Counted from the stretch's first letter, positions 1-11,589 are shown. The stretch is 64,000 bases of DNA from Nematopogon swammerdamellus (GCA_946902875.1 OX336345.1:4371395-4435394); one strand, 5' to 3'. The notes: generated by a model not told the origin, from the letters alone. Program-made: numbers and translations.

Positions 1-228
1 GAATAATATGGCCGCCTGCCTATAGCCGCACAGGATAGCTACACAGTTACATGCCGCTCGTTTTACATACTTATAACGTTCCCTTCTGTTCTGAAAGTAT
101 GAGAGATTTTGATGTGGTGGGTTTTTGTAATACGCAGGGGCTTAAAACATTGCTTGGTTTAAAAGTTTCCATACATTTTAGATTGAAAAAAAAAATACTT
201 CATTTAAGAGGATATGTCTAGTTCTATC

Positions 229-370
229 CGTGTGTATTATCCGTCTAGTTCAGTGTAGCCGGCACGACCGAAGGCAAGCACTGACATGGCACCTAGCTTA
301 CCCGGTGTTGAGGGCTGACATCACGGATGTTGTAGGTGGTGTAGCCAACCGTGTCAGTTTCTATAAAAAA
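229..370 (+). mobile_element. SINE family 1, 5'-truncated copy
   Basis: This is the 3' part of the commonest SINE in the window. It has the CAGTGTAGCCGGCACGA segment, the CACTGACATGGCACCTAG segment, and the terminal GCCAACCGTGTCAGTTTC running into an A-rich tail. The head and core are missing, as expected from incomplete reverse transcription. Confidence 0.8.
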
Positions 371-927
371 ATGTACAGCGATATTGACCTAAAATTATTT
401 GTTTCTAATAAAGGGAATTAGGGGAGCTTTTAAAAGTTTAAAATTTTCGTAGACTTGTTAAGAGGGACATTTCTTAAGGAGGCCGTGTGTCTTGTTACGT
501 TTTATGATGGTGCATGCGGTTGACATTGCGAAAGTGCGAACCACGATAAAGAAGAAGTTTTTAACAAATAAACAAAACTAAATTGTATAAAACCCGACTA
601 CGAAAAAAATAAAGAAATGGCATACGCTGCCAAATCATAAGGTCCTTTTGACTTCGTCGTAGTCGGATAAAATACCTACCTTGGCACACATACGTGTCTT
701 ACTATACTCACGCATATTTGCAAAAAACATTTATTATCACTTCGAAAATATACCTATATGCGACATTTTAGTATTTAACATTGTATTACGTTTAAATATA
801 AATCCTGGCAGAGAGGTCAGAATAGGTACTTTTTTTTCGTAAAAAATAAGCCGTATTTGGCTTGCCTAAAAAAAAATTTACCTCATAATAAAAAGACGAA
901 CAACGAAATGACGTATGTTATTTATTA
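371..927. other. Unassigned AT-rich stretch with a short CGACTACG/CGTAGTCGG inverted pair
   Basis: No open frame of interest is present. Around 590 and 655 there are ACCCGACTACG-like and CGTAGTCGG-like ends in inverted orientation. They resemble the ends of the element at 11303-11589, so a decayed copy is possible. Confidence 0.4.
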
Positions 928-1020
928 GCAACAGTCCGCAAATCTGCTGGCATGGCGCCTCACTGAGCGTGGTTTGGCGAGGAGAGGTGATTTTGGCTCT
1001 GTCGACTGAACCATTTTGGC
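928..1020 (+). mobile_element. LINE 3'-end fragment (family B)
   Basis: The segment GCATGGCGCCTCACTGAGCG followed by GCGAGGAGAGGTGATTTTGG matches the 3' region of the LINE fragments at 3722-3957 and 47680-47807. Only the end of the coding region and part of the 3' UTR remain. The family is assigned from those better copies. Confidence 0.55.
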
Positions 1021-1989
1021 TCCCACGTGTTATATGAAATAGTCATGACTCGTGCTATGTAGGTATTGGAAAACATTTTTGTAAATGTTGACTAAGTGGA
1101 CGTAAAAAAAAGTGGGTATCTAGCAAAGTCTCTTGCCAGTTTTTCTTCGCTGTGATAATCGAACTGGCAAAATGCTAAATGTTGAATGTTAAAATATGAT
1201 GAATCCGAGTGCAATCCGATACTGTCTATGGATGATGAATAAAGAATAAAGAATTGGTCTCTCGGCGCAGTAACCAATGTTACTTTAAGTAATTAAAAAA
1301 ACTATTAGTTCCCTTGAAAACCGACACAGAACAGACAGAATGAACCCTTTCGGATGAACACTATCAATGACACCCTGTGTTGCATACACATTTAAAACGT
1401 TGACCAGTATTCCATACATCTGGTTAAATACGACACACGATCACGATCTGCGGTGAATTGACAAGAATTTTTTTCCTTTTGTCGCCGAGCACGATCCGAG
1501 TAAGCAACCCCACATATTTACCATTCTCCGGCGGTTTTTTATTTATTTACCTACATGCGCTGCGTTTAATCATTGGGGTGCTTTGATTCCTTTGAATTAA
1601 AGCTCCCTCCCCCTCTTTGAAACTATAGACGCGATGCGATGCTATGGCTTTGTCGATGCGTTTGGTACAAAATGTTTGCCACCAAAATCTGGTAGGTGAT
1701 ATTAATGTGAAGTTGGTATGTACCTATGTCAATGTATTGGTGTGTGTATCTAATTGATTGCATGTAAGCCCTGATTCACACATCACAGTCCCAGGAGTAG
1801 CGTGAAAGCAGAACTTGTAAAAAAGTTCAATTACAAATTTAAAACGAATCTGTTAAGTGCCAGTTTTATTCGCGCACGGAGGTTTCCGTATCCCTATCTA
1901 TCCGCTATCAATAATATCCGCCTATCTTTTGTCTTTCAGCAATGCAATGTATAAAAGCCTGTGGCGCCATCTATTATTCAGTAGCGTGA
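1021..1989. other. No recognisable gene or repeat
   Basis: Ordinary AT-rich sequence with short open frames only. I see no feature I can support. Confidence 0.4.
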
Positions 1990-2225
1990 CTAATCGATTT
2001 TTCGCACGTTTGTTGTATGGGAGCCCCCCTTAATTTTTGACATTTTCTTTTTTTTTATTATTTGTTAACAACAATCCGCCATAGTAACACATCTTCTGTG
2101 AACATTTCAACGTGCTACCTATTACGGTTCAAGAGATACAGCCCTCGGACAGACAGAAGCACGGACGGACAGACAGACAGCGGAGGCTTAGTAATAGGCT
2201 TCCATACGGGATACGGAAACCTAAA
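1990..2225 (+). mobile_element. Lepidoptera-type dispersed repeat (GGACAGACAGAC / ATACGGAAACCTAAAA end)
   Basis: It starts near TTGTATGGGAGCCCCCCTTA, has a GGACAGACAGA-rich segment, and ends GGGATACGGAAACCTAAAA. Two further copies lie at 37240-37460 (same strand) and 48655-48880 (opposite strand), with the same order of landmarks. The class (LINE 3' end or non-autonomous DNA element) is not decidable from this sequence. Confidence 0.6.
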
Positions 2226-2357
2226 ACACCGACCAAAAATAATTTTCGTTTACTTACTTAAAGGAATCGGATGACCGCTAAGTAAATACCCGCGCAGCTC
2301 TAAGTTCTTATACCTATTTTATTTACATTTATCGGTCCCCCGACTCCTTTAACTAAG

Positions 2358-2549
2358 TTTTTTTTTTTTTATGGAAACTGACACGGTTGGCTACATCACC
2401 TACAACGTCCGTGATGTCAGCCCATAACACCGGGTGAACTAGGTGCCATGTCAGTGCTTCCCCCTTTGATCGTGCCGGCTACACTGAACTGGTCGGAAAA
2501 CACAAACTATTTACATAGCCGTTTTGACCGACGTTTCATTCAGTGCGGA
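2358..2549 (-). mobile_element. SINE family 1, 5'-truncated copy
   Basis: It reads on the minus strand from the GTCGGTCGAAACGGCTATGT-like segment to the GTGTCAGTTTCCAT end and an A-tail, seen as T-run 2358-2370 on the plus strand. The head and core are absent. Confidence 0.85.
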
Positions 2550-2639
2550 AATTATATAAACATAAACGGAAATTATTGCTAAAAATGTAATGCTCACGTC
2601 TTTTCACCTGTTTATTCCTATGAATGTTAATAAATAAGT

Positions 2640-3095
2640 GTTGTATTCTTTTTATTAATAAATGATTTTGATTTTGATTTTTTTTTTACCCGACGTCGCG
2701 AAGAAATAAGATGGATTATGTTTTCTATGACATTATTTCCACATTTCAAGCAACTATATGTTTTTTTCTCAAAAACACTTAGTGAACAGTTTATATAAAA
2801 CAAAATAAAAAATATGCAGTTCAGTTGTATACATACATGTACAAATATGTAAGCGCACGTGGGGCAATATTTTATGGGCCCAGTTTAAAACTTTTCTTTG
2901 TGTTACGCACGCACCGACCTTTGATCTAGGTGTGTGGCGACTCTCGACGGCAAACATTATATTTTACCATTCGTGCGTTGAAATAGTATTTAACTTATCC
3001 CGTTTTGTTGTATAAAGTTTTCTATAAATGTTTCAAAATTATTCAAAATTTCATTGGGTGGTTAAAAAAAATAAACAATATGTTTTTTTTATAGT
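2640..3095. other. AT-rich stretch with a TTTTGATTTTGA tail-like run
   Basis: The ATTTTGATTTTGATTTT run near 2665 is typical of a decayed retroposon tail. The rest is unassigned. Confidence 0.35.
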
Positions 3096-3096
3096 A

Positions 3097-3282
3097 TGCG
3101 CGACATGTGGCGCCAAGCCTCATAAGGTGTCTAGCGACGCCCATGGCATTCGGTCGTATGCGGGCGTTCCAAATGCCATGCCGGTCTGACAGATGCCTAA
3201 TTCACGCCTCTCTTGAAGGACCCGAGACTGTACTTGGGGTGAAATATGTGGGCAGGGTGAGCGTTCTAGAGTTTATCGGTTA
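3097..3282 (-). mobile_element. LINE 3'-end fragment (family A, LWNALP...SFKRG type)
   Basis: On the minus strand this matches the C-terminal coding end and 3' UTR found at 42640-42870: a KYSLGSFKRGVN-like peptide, then GGCGCCACATGTCGCG at the 3' end. A tryptophan-rich LWNxLP motif followed by SxxxFKR is typical of the C-terminus of CR1/L2/Jockey-like non-LTR retrotransposons. This copy carries in-frame breaks and is inactive. Confidence 0.7.
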
Positions 3283-3721
3283 TACCTACTTTCACAAACA
3301 TCCAGAATAAAATTTCAAACATTCTATACTTCTAAAGAACCCCCAAGCACTTGTGGGGTTGAATATTATTAAACACATTTTGGCATACAATAATATTGCA
3401 CCAAATGTCCATCTGTCGCTGTGACACCATTAAATGCACTTGTAGCGACCAACAGTTCCGCCACCAAAAATATTAATTCAATAAAGCCCATAAAGCATTT
3501 TCATTTAACAATGATAATAAATAGACTGACGGTTATTTCTGTAGTTGCGGCTTCCATGACGCATTAGTGATTCCACTTATTAGGAGCCAAATATACAAAA
3601 TGACACCGCTATACGAGAGAAAAGAATGGATAGGACTATTATTGCGCACAATGCAGTCTTTGGATGATGAGTAGCTCACCCAACTACTAAGAATACATCG
3701 TTTTTCGAAATCGTTCCTGTG

Positions 3722-3957
3722 TCGAACGGCGAAAATATGGAACGGTCTTCCGGTGAGTGTGTTCCCCACCACCTATAACCTGGGAATCTTCAAAAGGCGT
3801 GCCAATAAATTAGACGACAACCTTTTTGTACGCCTCATAGCCGGCATGGCGCCTCTCTGAGCGTGGTTTCGCGAGGAATGGTTTTATTGGCTGTGTCTGA
3901 TCTTCCGTTCAAGTATTGAGCACAGCCATCCGCGCCGGCTGTCTATAAAAAAAAAAA
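3722..3957 (+). mobile_element. LINE 3'-end fragment (family B) with poly-A
   Basis: Frame 3722-3858 reads RTAKIWNGLPVSVFPTTYNL, then GIFKRRANKL, and stops after IAGMAPL. This is the xxLWNxLP...FKRR C-terminal signature of CR1/L2-like LINE ORF2. The 3' UTR runs through GAGCGTGGTTTCGCGAGGAA and GCACAGCCATCCGCG to an A-run at about 3948-3957. It is the best copy of this LINE tail in the window and the likely 3'-tail partner of SINE family 2. The 5' part is missing. Confidence 0.7.
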
Positions 3958-3958
3958 A

Positions 3959-4305
3959 GCTCAGTGGTGCGGTCGATCGACTGTTGTTAAGCAACGCTGA
4001 GCGCGATCGGTAGGTACTTGGATGGGTGACCGCTCGACCATTGGAGGCTGACCGTGGTCCGGTTTCCGCCTGAAACTGTAGGTCCCTACCTTACTAGGTG
4101 GTAGGGTTTAACCCGCCCGGGTTGGTACCACCGCACTGAATGAGAGCTCGGTCGAAACGGCTATGTAAATAGTTAGTGTTTTCCGTTCAGCTCAGTGTAG
4201 CCGGCACGACCGAACGGAATCACTGACGTGGCACCAAGTTCACCCGGTTTTATGGGCTGACATCACTGATGTTGTAGGTGATGCAGCCAATCGTATCTGT
4301 TTCTA
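3959..4305 (+). mobile_element. SINE family 1, near full-length
   Basis: The head starts at GCTCAGTGGTGCGG (tRNA A-box-like). It is followed by the 5S rRNA-like block GTTAAGCAACGCTGAGCGC ... ACTTGGATGGGTGACCGC, then the body GGTGGTAGGGTTTAACCCGC, and the tail. The first few bases (CAGCCTCGGTA) are missing. The tail is degraded (TGTTTCTATATAAG). Its 3' end faces the 3' end of the copy at 4320-4704. Confidence 0.85.
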
Positions 4306-4319
4306 TATAAGTATATATT

Positions 4320-4704
4320 TGTTTTTTTATGGAAACTGACACGGTTGGCTACATCACCTACAACATCCGTGATGTCAGCCCATAACACCGGGTGAACTAG
4401 GTGCCATGTCAGTGCTTCCCTTCAATTCATGTCGGTTACACTGAACTGGACGGAAAACACGAACTATTTACATAGCCGTTTCGACCGACGTTTCATTGAG
4501 TGCGGTGGTGCCAACACGGGCGGGTTGAACCCTACCACCTAGTAAGGTAAGAAGGGAAGGGACCTACAGTTTAACGTGGAATCCGAACCACGGTCAGCCT
4601 CCAACGGTCGAGCGGTCACCCATCCAAGTACTGACCGCGCTCAGCGTTGCTTTACCATCAATAGCGACATTCGACTGTCTACACCACTGAGCTATCGAAG
4701 CTGA
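4320..4704 (-). mobile_element. SINE family 1, full-length
   Basis: The complete element reads on the minus strand from GTCAGCTTCGATAGCTCAGT through the 5S-like block, body and tail to an A-run (plus-strand T-run 4320-4328). It is tail-to-tail with 3959-4305, so the pair forms a 700-bp imperfect inverted repeat. Confidence 0.88.
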
Positions 4705-4980
4705 CAACAAAAAAAACAAATAGCAATAGCGACACAGACAGCTGCGACAGACAGACTTAGCAGGTCCGCCCGCACAGTGGGGCGACGTCGCCCCGAGCAC
4801 GCCATCGATTACGCTGCATTAGCGCTAATGGATGGGGTAAATATGGAATGCCCAATCTGGCCCTTTCCCTCACAAACGTTGTGAATTATGAACGAGACCG
4901 TCTAGGGAAATTGAAAATGTTTATAATGCAGTTACACACAAAACTTATGTAGAGTTCATTCAAATTGTATGTTTAAATCT

Positions 4981-5370
4981 GTCAGCCTCGATAGCTCAGT
5001 GGTGCAGACAGTCAACTGTCGCTATTGAATGTTAAGCAACGCTGGGTGCGGTCAGTACTTGGATGGGTGACCGCTGACCGTTGGAGGCTGACCGAGGTTC
5101 GGATTCCTCGTAAAACTGTAGGTCCCTTCCCTCCTAATATTACTTGGTGGTAGGGTTTAACCCGCCCGGGTTGGTACCACCGCACTGAATGAAACGTCGG
5201 TTAAAACGGCTATGTAAATAGTTTTTGTTTTCCGACCAGTTCAGTGTAGCCGGCACGATCAAAGGGGGAAGCACTGACATGGCACCTAGTTCACCCGGTG
5301 TTATGGGCTGACATCGCGGACGTTGTAGGTGATGTAGCCAACCGTGTCAGTTTCCATTAAAAAAAAAATA
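4981..5370 (+). mobile_element. SINE family 1, full-length (subfamily with GCAGACAGTCAACTGTCGC)
   Basis: A complete head-core-tail copy. The A-box-like segment CGATAGCTCAGTGGTGCAGA is followed by an insertion that makes a small inverted repeat (GACAGT/ACTGTC). Then come the 5S-like block, a B-box-like GGTTCGGATTCC, the body, and an A-run at 5360-5370. It is nearly identical to 17190-17585, so the two form a recent subfamily. Confidence 0.9.
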
Positions 5371-5449
5371 ATCATTATATTGTAAATCAAACATACTATA
5401 GATGGCGAGCAAGTAATAATGGACTTAGTTATAGCTATAACTTATTTCT

Positions 5450-5770
5450 AAGTGTAAATATTTTTTTTACACACACACATACCTACATTCCACACGCTGT
5501 ATCCCGACACTCGGGGTAAGCAGAACAATCGGTGTTGTGCTGCAAGTACTCGTGTAAATAACAGCACAACACCAACACCGACCGCCACCATCAAGCAGCA
5601 AGTAAGGCACGAATACCCACCTGTTGCATGACTCGGTGGAAGGATCGTGCCAAGGTGAGAGCTGCCGCCCTTTAGCACGGCAACCTATCTTTAACTTTTA
5701 GTCGCCTTTTACGACATGAACGGGGAGAGACGCAGTGGGGCTATTATTTTTAAGTACCGGCCCCCAGACA
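5450..5770 (-). mobile_element. Repeat family 3 (CCGTGTGGGG head plus hairpin body)
   Basis: On the minus strand it starts with the module GGGGCCGGTACTTAAAAATA and the segment CATGTCGTAAAAGGCGACTA. It continues with CTCACCTTGGCACGATCCTT and an internal inverted repeat GTGTTGTGCTG/CAGCACAACAC, then GATACAGCGTGTGGAATGTA. Other copies are at 11722-12070, 23265-23607 and 52220-52490. Parts of the reading frame (for example SCLTCC, TTPTTLLTPIV) look similar between copies. That may be plain sequence identity rather than selection. Confidence 0.7.
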
Positions 5771-6112
5771 GTAATTTTTTTTACATCTTGTTTTGTTCCA
5801 TTAAGTACTGAAGAGAACATAATTTACATCAATTTTCTCTTGAGGCATCATATGTACCATTTCTTGTCGAAGGTTGTCATTCAGGGGTGCGAGAGTCTCT
5901 CACAGTGTATCATTCACATAGATCAACAACTTGGAATAAACCCAACAGAAGTATAGAATGGTCAGATTAGGTGATCTTGAGTGAGACGGTGCAAATCACC
6001 ACAACGGGAAAATTTGCATCAATGCTGGGTCAGTTTAGTCGTGGCACCTCCAACGCAAAAATTAAGATAAACAATATTGTAATTATAATTAACACAATAA
6101 AAAGTAATACCT

Positions 6113-6160
6113 ACCAGTTCAGTGTAGCCGGCACGATCAGAGGGGGAAGCACTGACATGG
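6113..6160 (+). mobile_element. SINE family 1, short internal fragment
   Basis: CCAGTTCAGTGTAGCCGGCA through GCACTGACATGGCA matches the body and tail of the family. Both sides are unrelated sequence. Confidence 0.7.
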
Positions 6161-6164
6161 CATG

Positions 6165-8100
6165 GAGTTATTGAATTTTGGTATTTTTGAATGGTTTAAT
6201 TAAAATTTTATGTCACGCGGCTATTATTCCAGTCGACTTGCTTAACGTTGTGTCGCCGAATTATAAATGTTTTTAAAAATTTTGCTTAGTCTTGTGAAAC
6301 GACGAAAATAAATTGTAGAGGAATAAAAAACATATTTTATTTTCTTATTTCTTCAGTTTCAGATATTTTAAATCACATAGAGAGAGAAGTTTAGTTTATA
6401 AAAAAATATATCATTTTAATGTATAGTATGATAAACATCCTTACAGAGCGAACAAATAAATTGCAAAATTTGACGCTAGTACTTTTATAAAAAAAGTCTG
6501 ATAATTTTAATAAGATTCCATAGTAAAATAATTATAATGAAACCCGTATAGCTAGACCTGTGGTCTGGTCGTTCGCATGCCTGTCACATAGCATTAGCTT
6601 CAAAATTAAAATCTTGGAATTCAGTGTACCTATCATATATAGAGTAGGTGTGAGTTTATCGACAACCTAGTCTGAATACGTTTAGTTTTTAATCAAAAAT
6701 AAAAATCAAACTAGTTGCGATTGTCTCGCTGATATCGTTAAATGTGCTAGCTTACTTCATTTTGATAGTCTATTTAATGCATATGTATCTTTAATTTGAA
6801 TGTAGGCAGTGTTCTATTTGATCGTCGACTTGTAGCCTAGAGATACGCGGGATTAGACCGAACCCTAAATAAAGCAAGTGAATTGCAGAAAACCTAACAC
6901 CCGGAATACAAGAGCTTTTCTTCAAAATCCCAGCCCCGGGCGCCGCGGCCCCGACGAGAGCCGACTTCGGGTCACGCGAAATTGTATTTAAATTCCAAGA
7001 TCGTGGCAGGAGATAAGAAAAATCCTGACTAACTCCCAAAGGGTTAAAGATTGCCGCACCGTGGGACCGCAATATCCCTGGGGCGGCCAAAACGCGTGTA
7101 CGGGGGTAAAAGTGGGTGAAAACGCCAAAACGGGCGGCGCTGCTGGAGCAGGCGTTAGGGGAAGGAATAAAGGGTGATTAAAGATAAACAGAACGGTTGC
7201 TAAGCAACCTAAAAAGCTGGAGCGCACCGGCAATTTGCAATTGTATCATTATCTGTGGCGCTAAATTAAACGAGAGTTTTATGCGTTCGGGGAAGGCTGG
7301 AGGAAGATTTACGGTTTATTCCGCAAACTTGGTCGAAATTACTTCAATCCGGTAAACGGGGAACAACTCGGTCGGGTAGGCGTGGCACGGTTGATCTTGT
7401 GAAACGATAATTCAGGAATGAAATTGGGGTCAAGAGTGTTTGTTGGTTAACGTAAAACGGAAATAATGTACGAACTGAGTATTTTCGTAGCTGGTCTACA
7501 CCAAAATGTTCTGAAACTTAATTAACTCTGTCTAATAAAGTATGTTAACATTACCGAGATAATGCAAGGGAAACGAAATACAATTTAAAGTCTTTCAAGA
7601 AGTTTTTCGTGCGTTTATTCTTCATAAGGTCCAAAAGGTGTTGGAAACGTTAACTTCTTTTTTTTTTAAGAAGAAGACCTATGAAAGATAAGAAAATCGA
7701 CAAAGTGCGTATTTTACCCAATGATACGTCATTGATTTTACCACGCACAGTGAAGGGTTCCGCAGTCGGGCAACGTTCACAGTGTATCCGAAAATACTCC
7801 ATATCTCAAAAATGGAATTGAGCACAAATAAGTAAGAAAATATTAATACCAGATCAAACTGCTTCTAAAATTCACAAGTGAAGCCATCGGCATCATCATC
7901 ATTTTATTTAAATCAACATCAACAATGGATCTAATTATCTAGGTGTAGGCTCCAAAAACCAAAACATGAACAAATCATAAACAGAATCAACAGTTTCACC
8001 CACTTTCCAGCAAAAAACAAAACACCATCTGCACTCACAGAACTATATTCTTTCAATTGTATTCGTCATTATAAATTTAATTTTTTACAACGTGCTAATA
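6165..8100. other. Unassigned stretch, GC-richer at about 6930-7220
   Basis: I see no gene or clear repeat. The segment 6930-7220 is clearly richer in G and C than its surroundings (CCCCGGGCGCCGCGGCCCCG) and contains overlapping open frames of about 80-100 codons on the minus strand. The proteins are not recognised and look compositionally random. A regulatory or conserved non-coding island is possible. Confidence 0.35.
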
Positions 8101-8109
8101 AATTTTGCA

Positions 8110-8500
8110 ACGTGACAGCAACACTGAAAATAACACTTTTTACGATTTTAGAATCGCATATCTCAGCAAATTTTGACTTAAACCAAAAAGTAATTTTGCA
8201 ACTTCCTTATATTTTTAAGACCTATCAAACGATACCCCGCACGCTTATGTGGATTGAATTTTTTTTCATCCCCCAGTTACATGTATGGAGTGCCACCCTT
8301 AATTTTGTTTTCCTATTTTCACCGCACCATTGTATAGCGGTTCATAGAATACACCTTCCTTCCAAATTTCGTCTATATAGTGCCAATAGTCTTCGAATGA
8401 AATGGCTGTGACATACGGACGGACGGACGGACGGACGGACAGACGGACAGGACGATATTATAAGAGTTCCGCTTTTGCCATTTGGCTACGGAATACCAAA
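8110..8500 (+). repeat. Dispersed repeat with GGAC tandem run
   Basis: A run of GGAC units at 8416-8445 is followed by a GTTCCGCTTTTGCCATTTGG segment and TACGGAATACC. This landmark order recurs in other Lepidoptera-type repeats in the window (36590-36690, 46250-46355). The 99-codon open frame over it (8112-8411) is most likely incidental. Confidence 0.5.
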
Positions 8501-9458
8501 TAAACTGGCAGAGCACACACTAACTTTCTTCGTACATTGCCAGAAGTTACTAAGCTCTATGAGAATTTTTCTCAAGTCAAACGCGTTTCGGTACGAATTT
8601 CATTCCGAAGAGCTTCAATAAGCCCTGGCGACGAGCAAAGAAGCATCCAGCCAAAGAGCGCATTGAATAACGCTTTCGTTAGTGCTTATAAAAGTTCATT
8701 ATTGACGCTCTGCGAATATCCAATCTCGTGGAAACTATTGCCGTTGAAGAAAACGCCATTTTTCCTTGCGAGCGTACTTCGCAATATTTTCTTCTCATCA
8801 TCGTTTCGGTCGGACGGACGACGACGTTCTCAATGATTCGTCGATACGATCGTTCCGCGCAAGCGCTCGGTGCTTAGTGATGTATGAATGCGGATTGTAG
8901 CGATTTACGTATAAGCGATTTCGTTTTATTCGGTTGAGCAGAGGATTAAAAGCGCCACATGAGTTGATTAATTTTGGTAATAAAATATAATCGGTTTGAT
9001 GTGTGTTGATATGAAATTGGTGAATTGGAATTGTAGGACTCTGTATGGAAAACTCTCCAGAAAATCTGAAATCTCTAGTACCTACTTCTAGTGTAATATT
9101 TAATACGAATGAATAAATGTCTTAATTTTTTAATTTAATTACGAGTACTTTAAAATACCCATATACCTCTCGCACATTGATGGGTAAAAGATAATTTTCA
9201 ATACAAGTCATGTATGGATTTCTTACAAAAACATCATTTTATCATCCATAGGTGAAATTCTACAACAAATATACAAACTAGAAGTACTCTCAATATATTT
9301 TCAGTACTTCTTTATCTACTATGTTTTTATGAAGGATAAGTGTCTCATATTTTCCACAAAAAATTCCACCCAAGGGCGGGGTAGTACACACACACCCGTA
9401 GAACGGGGGCGTAAGAATGCAAGCGAATTCACGGTTCTGTCGCTCATTCTTTCGATCT
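8501..9458. other. Unassigned stretch
   Basis: An open frame of 99 codons lies at 8537-8836 and I recognise no domain in it. No repeat was identified by eye. Confidence 0.3.
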
Positions 9459-9768
9459 GTGTGTACCGCAGAGCATCAAATACCTACCGCGCGCGCCCCC
9501 TACTAGAGACGCCCTAAGCGATAATATTTGAAACCCAAAAACTACACGCAGTGCTGCTAGCGCTTCGTATGTGTGTGTGTGTGCTAGTATCGACACTACA
9601 AACAAAGAGGAGCAAGTTAGGCACACGCACAAAACAAATGCACACGCACAACACACATATGTAAGTCATAGGCCACGCCCACAGGCTTCAACGGCGTTGT
9701 AGCGAAATCGCGCTCAGGGCGCCTCTAGGAGGGGCGGGCGCGCGCATTTGATGCTCTGTGGTGTGTAC
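9459..9768. mobile_element. Inverted-repeat (MITE-like) element with arms of about 58 bp
   Basis: The left arm 9459-9520 contains CGCAGAGCATCAAAT, GCGCGCGCCCCC and GACGCCCTAAGCG. The right arm 9712-9768 is its imperfect reverse complement (CGCTCAGGGCGCC, GGCGGGCGCGCGC, ATTTGATGCTCTG). Between them are a TG dinucleotide run (9568-9583) and CA-rich sequence. No transposase frame is present, so it would be non-autonomous. Confidence 0.6.
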
Positions 9769-10059
9769 TCACCTGTACTCAAAGTTAAGCAACTCTTCAG
9801 TAAAAAATACAAATATTGTTACCTTTTATTATCCACAAGAAGAAGCATAATCCTTTAACATAATATTTCTCTAATGTCTATACTTTGGTGACCTTTAGAC
9901 TCGTATACCACGGGACTGGGTCAATGTCTACCTTGCGTAGTTATTTTTGAGATGATTTTTTTTATTTTTCAATTGCAGTCCATAGTCAAAATGTGATAAA
10001 TTCGTTTGTGTCTCTGATTTTCCATTATTTTACTTCTTCAGAAGCTTGACCTGATTTTG

Positions 10060-10247
10060 TTTATCCAATATATAAAATTCTTCTGTACGTGCATTTGTCA
10101 CCTAACTCCGCCTAAACGGCTGGACCGATTTGGATGAAATTTTGTGTGTATATTTGAGTGGGTCCCTGGATGGTTTGAAAATACAGTTGAACCCGGTAGA
10201 TGGCGTCGTGATAAGACCACGCGGACGAAATCGCGGGCACAGCTAGT
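10060..10247 (+). mobile_element. Short Helitron-like element
   Basis: The AACGGCTGGACCGATTTGGA segment and the 3' GCGGACGAAATCGCGGG hairpin precede a CTAG end at 10243-10246. CTAG with an upstream hairpin fits the Helitron 3' end rule (CTRR). The 5' end near 10060 is approximate. No Rep/helicase coding is present. Confidence 0.5.
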
Positions 10248-10249
10248 AA

Positions 10250-11210
10250 AGAATATAAAAATAGTTTGAATTTCGTCCTTAGCACAAAATATAAACATAT
10301 TTGAAAGTTTTCGCTTCGTAATAATGATATCACTAATATGACTGAGAGGCTCTCGCTGAGTGGTTCGGTGAAGGGGCAAATTCAGAAAGCAGCCCTGCTC
10401 GACACTGCGCGCATCGTCCGGAGGTTTCTCTACCTAGGGAACGACCATCAGTAGCCTAGGTTCGCCCCGCCGCCGCTGCTGGTGGTGGAAACTAAATTTT
10501 TTAAGGATAATTTTGTATATGTTTTTAAGTCAGGTATTTTAATATGTACAAAATTAGAAGTAAATGTGTAAATAAAGATATACATATTACTAAAAGGAAA
10601 AAAAAATTGGATTTTTTTATCTTCGTGTCCTTTGCTGTAGTAGTCTGGTACGTACGTATATAATAAAATAGTCTAATTTACATATAAGTACGTACTAGTT
10701 AATTAAAAATAATACATGAATACATATGAATTACGGTTTATATAAAATATAATACATATACATACATAGGTACTTACTTGTATATAAATTCAGGCTTAAA
10801 AGATTTTTTAATAGCTATTCACTTCACACTGACGGAGATAGGAGATGGAATAAAAAGACAACAATGAATTTATCCTTATCGAGAAGTGTAATGTAAAAAT
10901 CTGAAATTTTTGAAAAAAAAAAAACAGAACGCGTAACGTAATATTATAATACATACGTATTATTCGTTGTATCCGTCCTTAGTTAAGACTCAGTGACCTA
11001 TAAACCTGCCTACTTACTAGAGCACGCTTGTTTTATGGCCCTAAGCTTTTCTTTTTAAAATTACGTCGTTTTTTCCCGCGCGAAATCCCGGCAAAATGGC
11101 GTTATTACGGCGTCAGCACAAGCGCTCTTCCGGACCTCGCACGCGCTAGACAGTGACTAGACACGGCTAATAATACTGAGGTAATTAAAGAAGCACTACT
11201 TTATTAGTCT
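10250..11210. other. Unassigned AT-rich stretch
   Basis: Nothing recognised. It holds only short open frames and several A/T runs. Confidence 0.35.
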
Positions 11211-11212
11211 CA

Positions 11213-11275
11213 CTAGCCATTGCCCGCGGCTTCGCTCGCGTGAAATTCATTATTAAAAAGAAGAAAGTGAGCAAG
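11213..11275 (-). mobile_element. Helitron-like 3' end
   Basis: On the minus strand the sequence reads CACGCGAGCGAAGCCGCGGG, then a short spacer, and ends CTAG at 11213-11216. The hairpin-plus-CTAG arrangement matches 47060-47088 on the other strand. The 5' limit is not visible. Confidence 0.5.
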
Positions 11276-11302
11276 CCCGCTACCGCACGCTTTTTATTTT
11301 TT

Positions 11303-11589
11303 ACCCGACTACGGCGAAGCTAAAAAGGGAAGGGTTATGAGTTTGGCGTGTATGTATGTATGTATGTGACTATATTCCACTCTACAGCCTAAAGTACTGG
11401 GCCAATTTGAATAATTCTTGTGCCATTGGATTCGTCTCAGTCACGGGAGTATCATAGGCTATATAACAATTTTCAAAATCAAAATGGCGGACGCAAGGCG
11501 TCAAAATGTCAAATTAGTTTTTCAATATTTATTGATTTTGTTATTTTTAGTTACCCGATTTTCATAACTAACTTTTTGCGTAGTCGGGT
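11303..11589. mobile_element. Repeat bounded by ACCCGACTACG inverted ends
   Basis: ACCCGACTACG at 11303-11313 and CGTAGTCGGGT at 11579-11589 are perfect inverted repeats. The interior has a GTATGTATGTATGT run and AAATGGCGG. No coding was recognised. Similar ends occur near 590-660 and 2687. Confidence 0.5.

Noticed and set aside
4985..5060. True 5S rRNA gene
   Set aside because: Only about 50 bases are 5S-like and they are embedded in a repeated SINE with tRNA-like boxes, body and A-tail.
5448..5678. 76-codon minus-strand protein, with an 88-codon relative at 11816-12082
   Set aside because: The shared residues follow from nucleotide identity of repeat family 3. No start context or protein family supports coding.
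8416..8445. GGAC tandem run as an independent microsatellite locus
   Set aside because: Similar GGAC/GACA runs sit at the same place in several copies of the dispersed repeat, so it belongs to that element.
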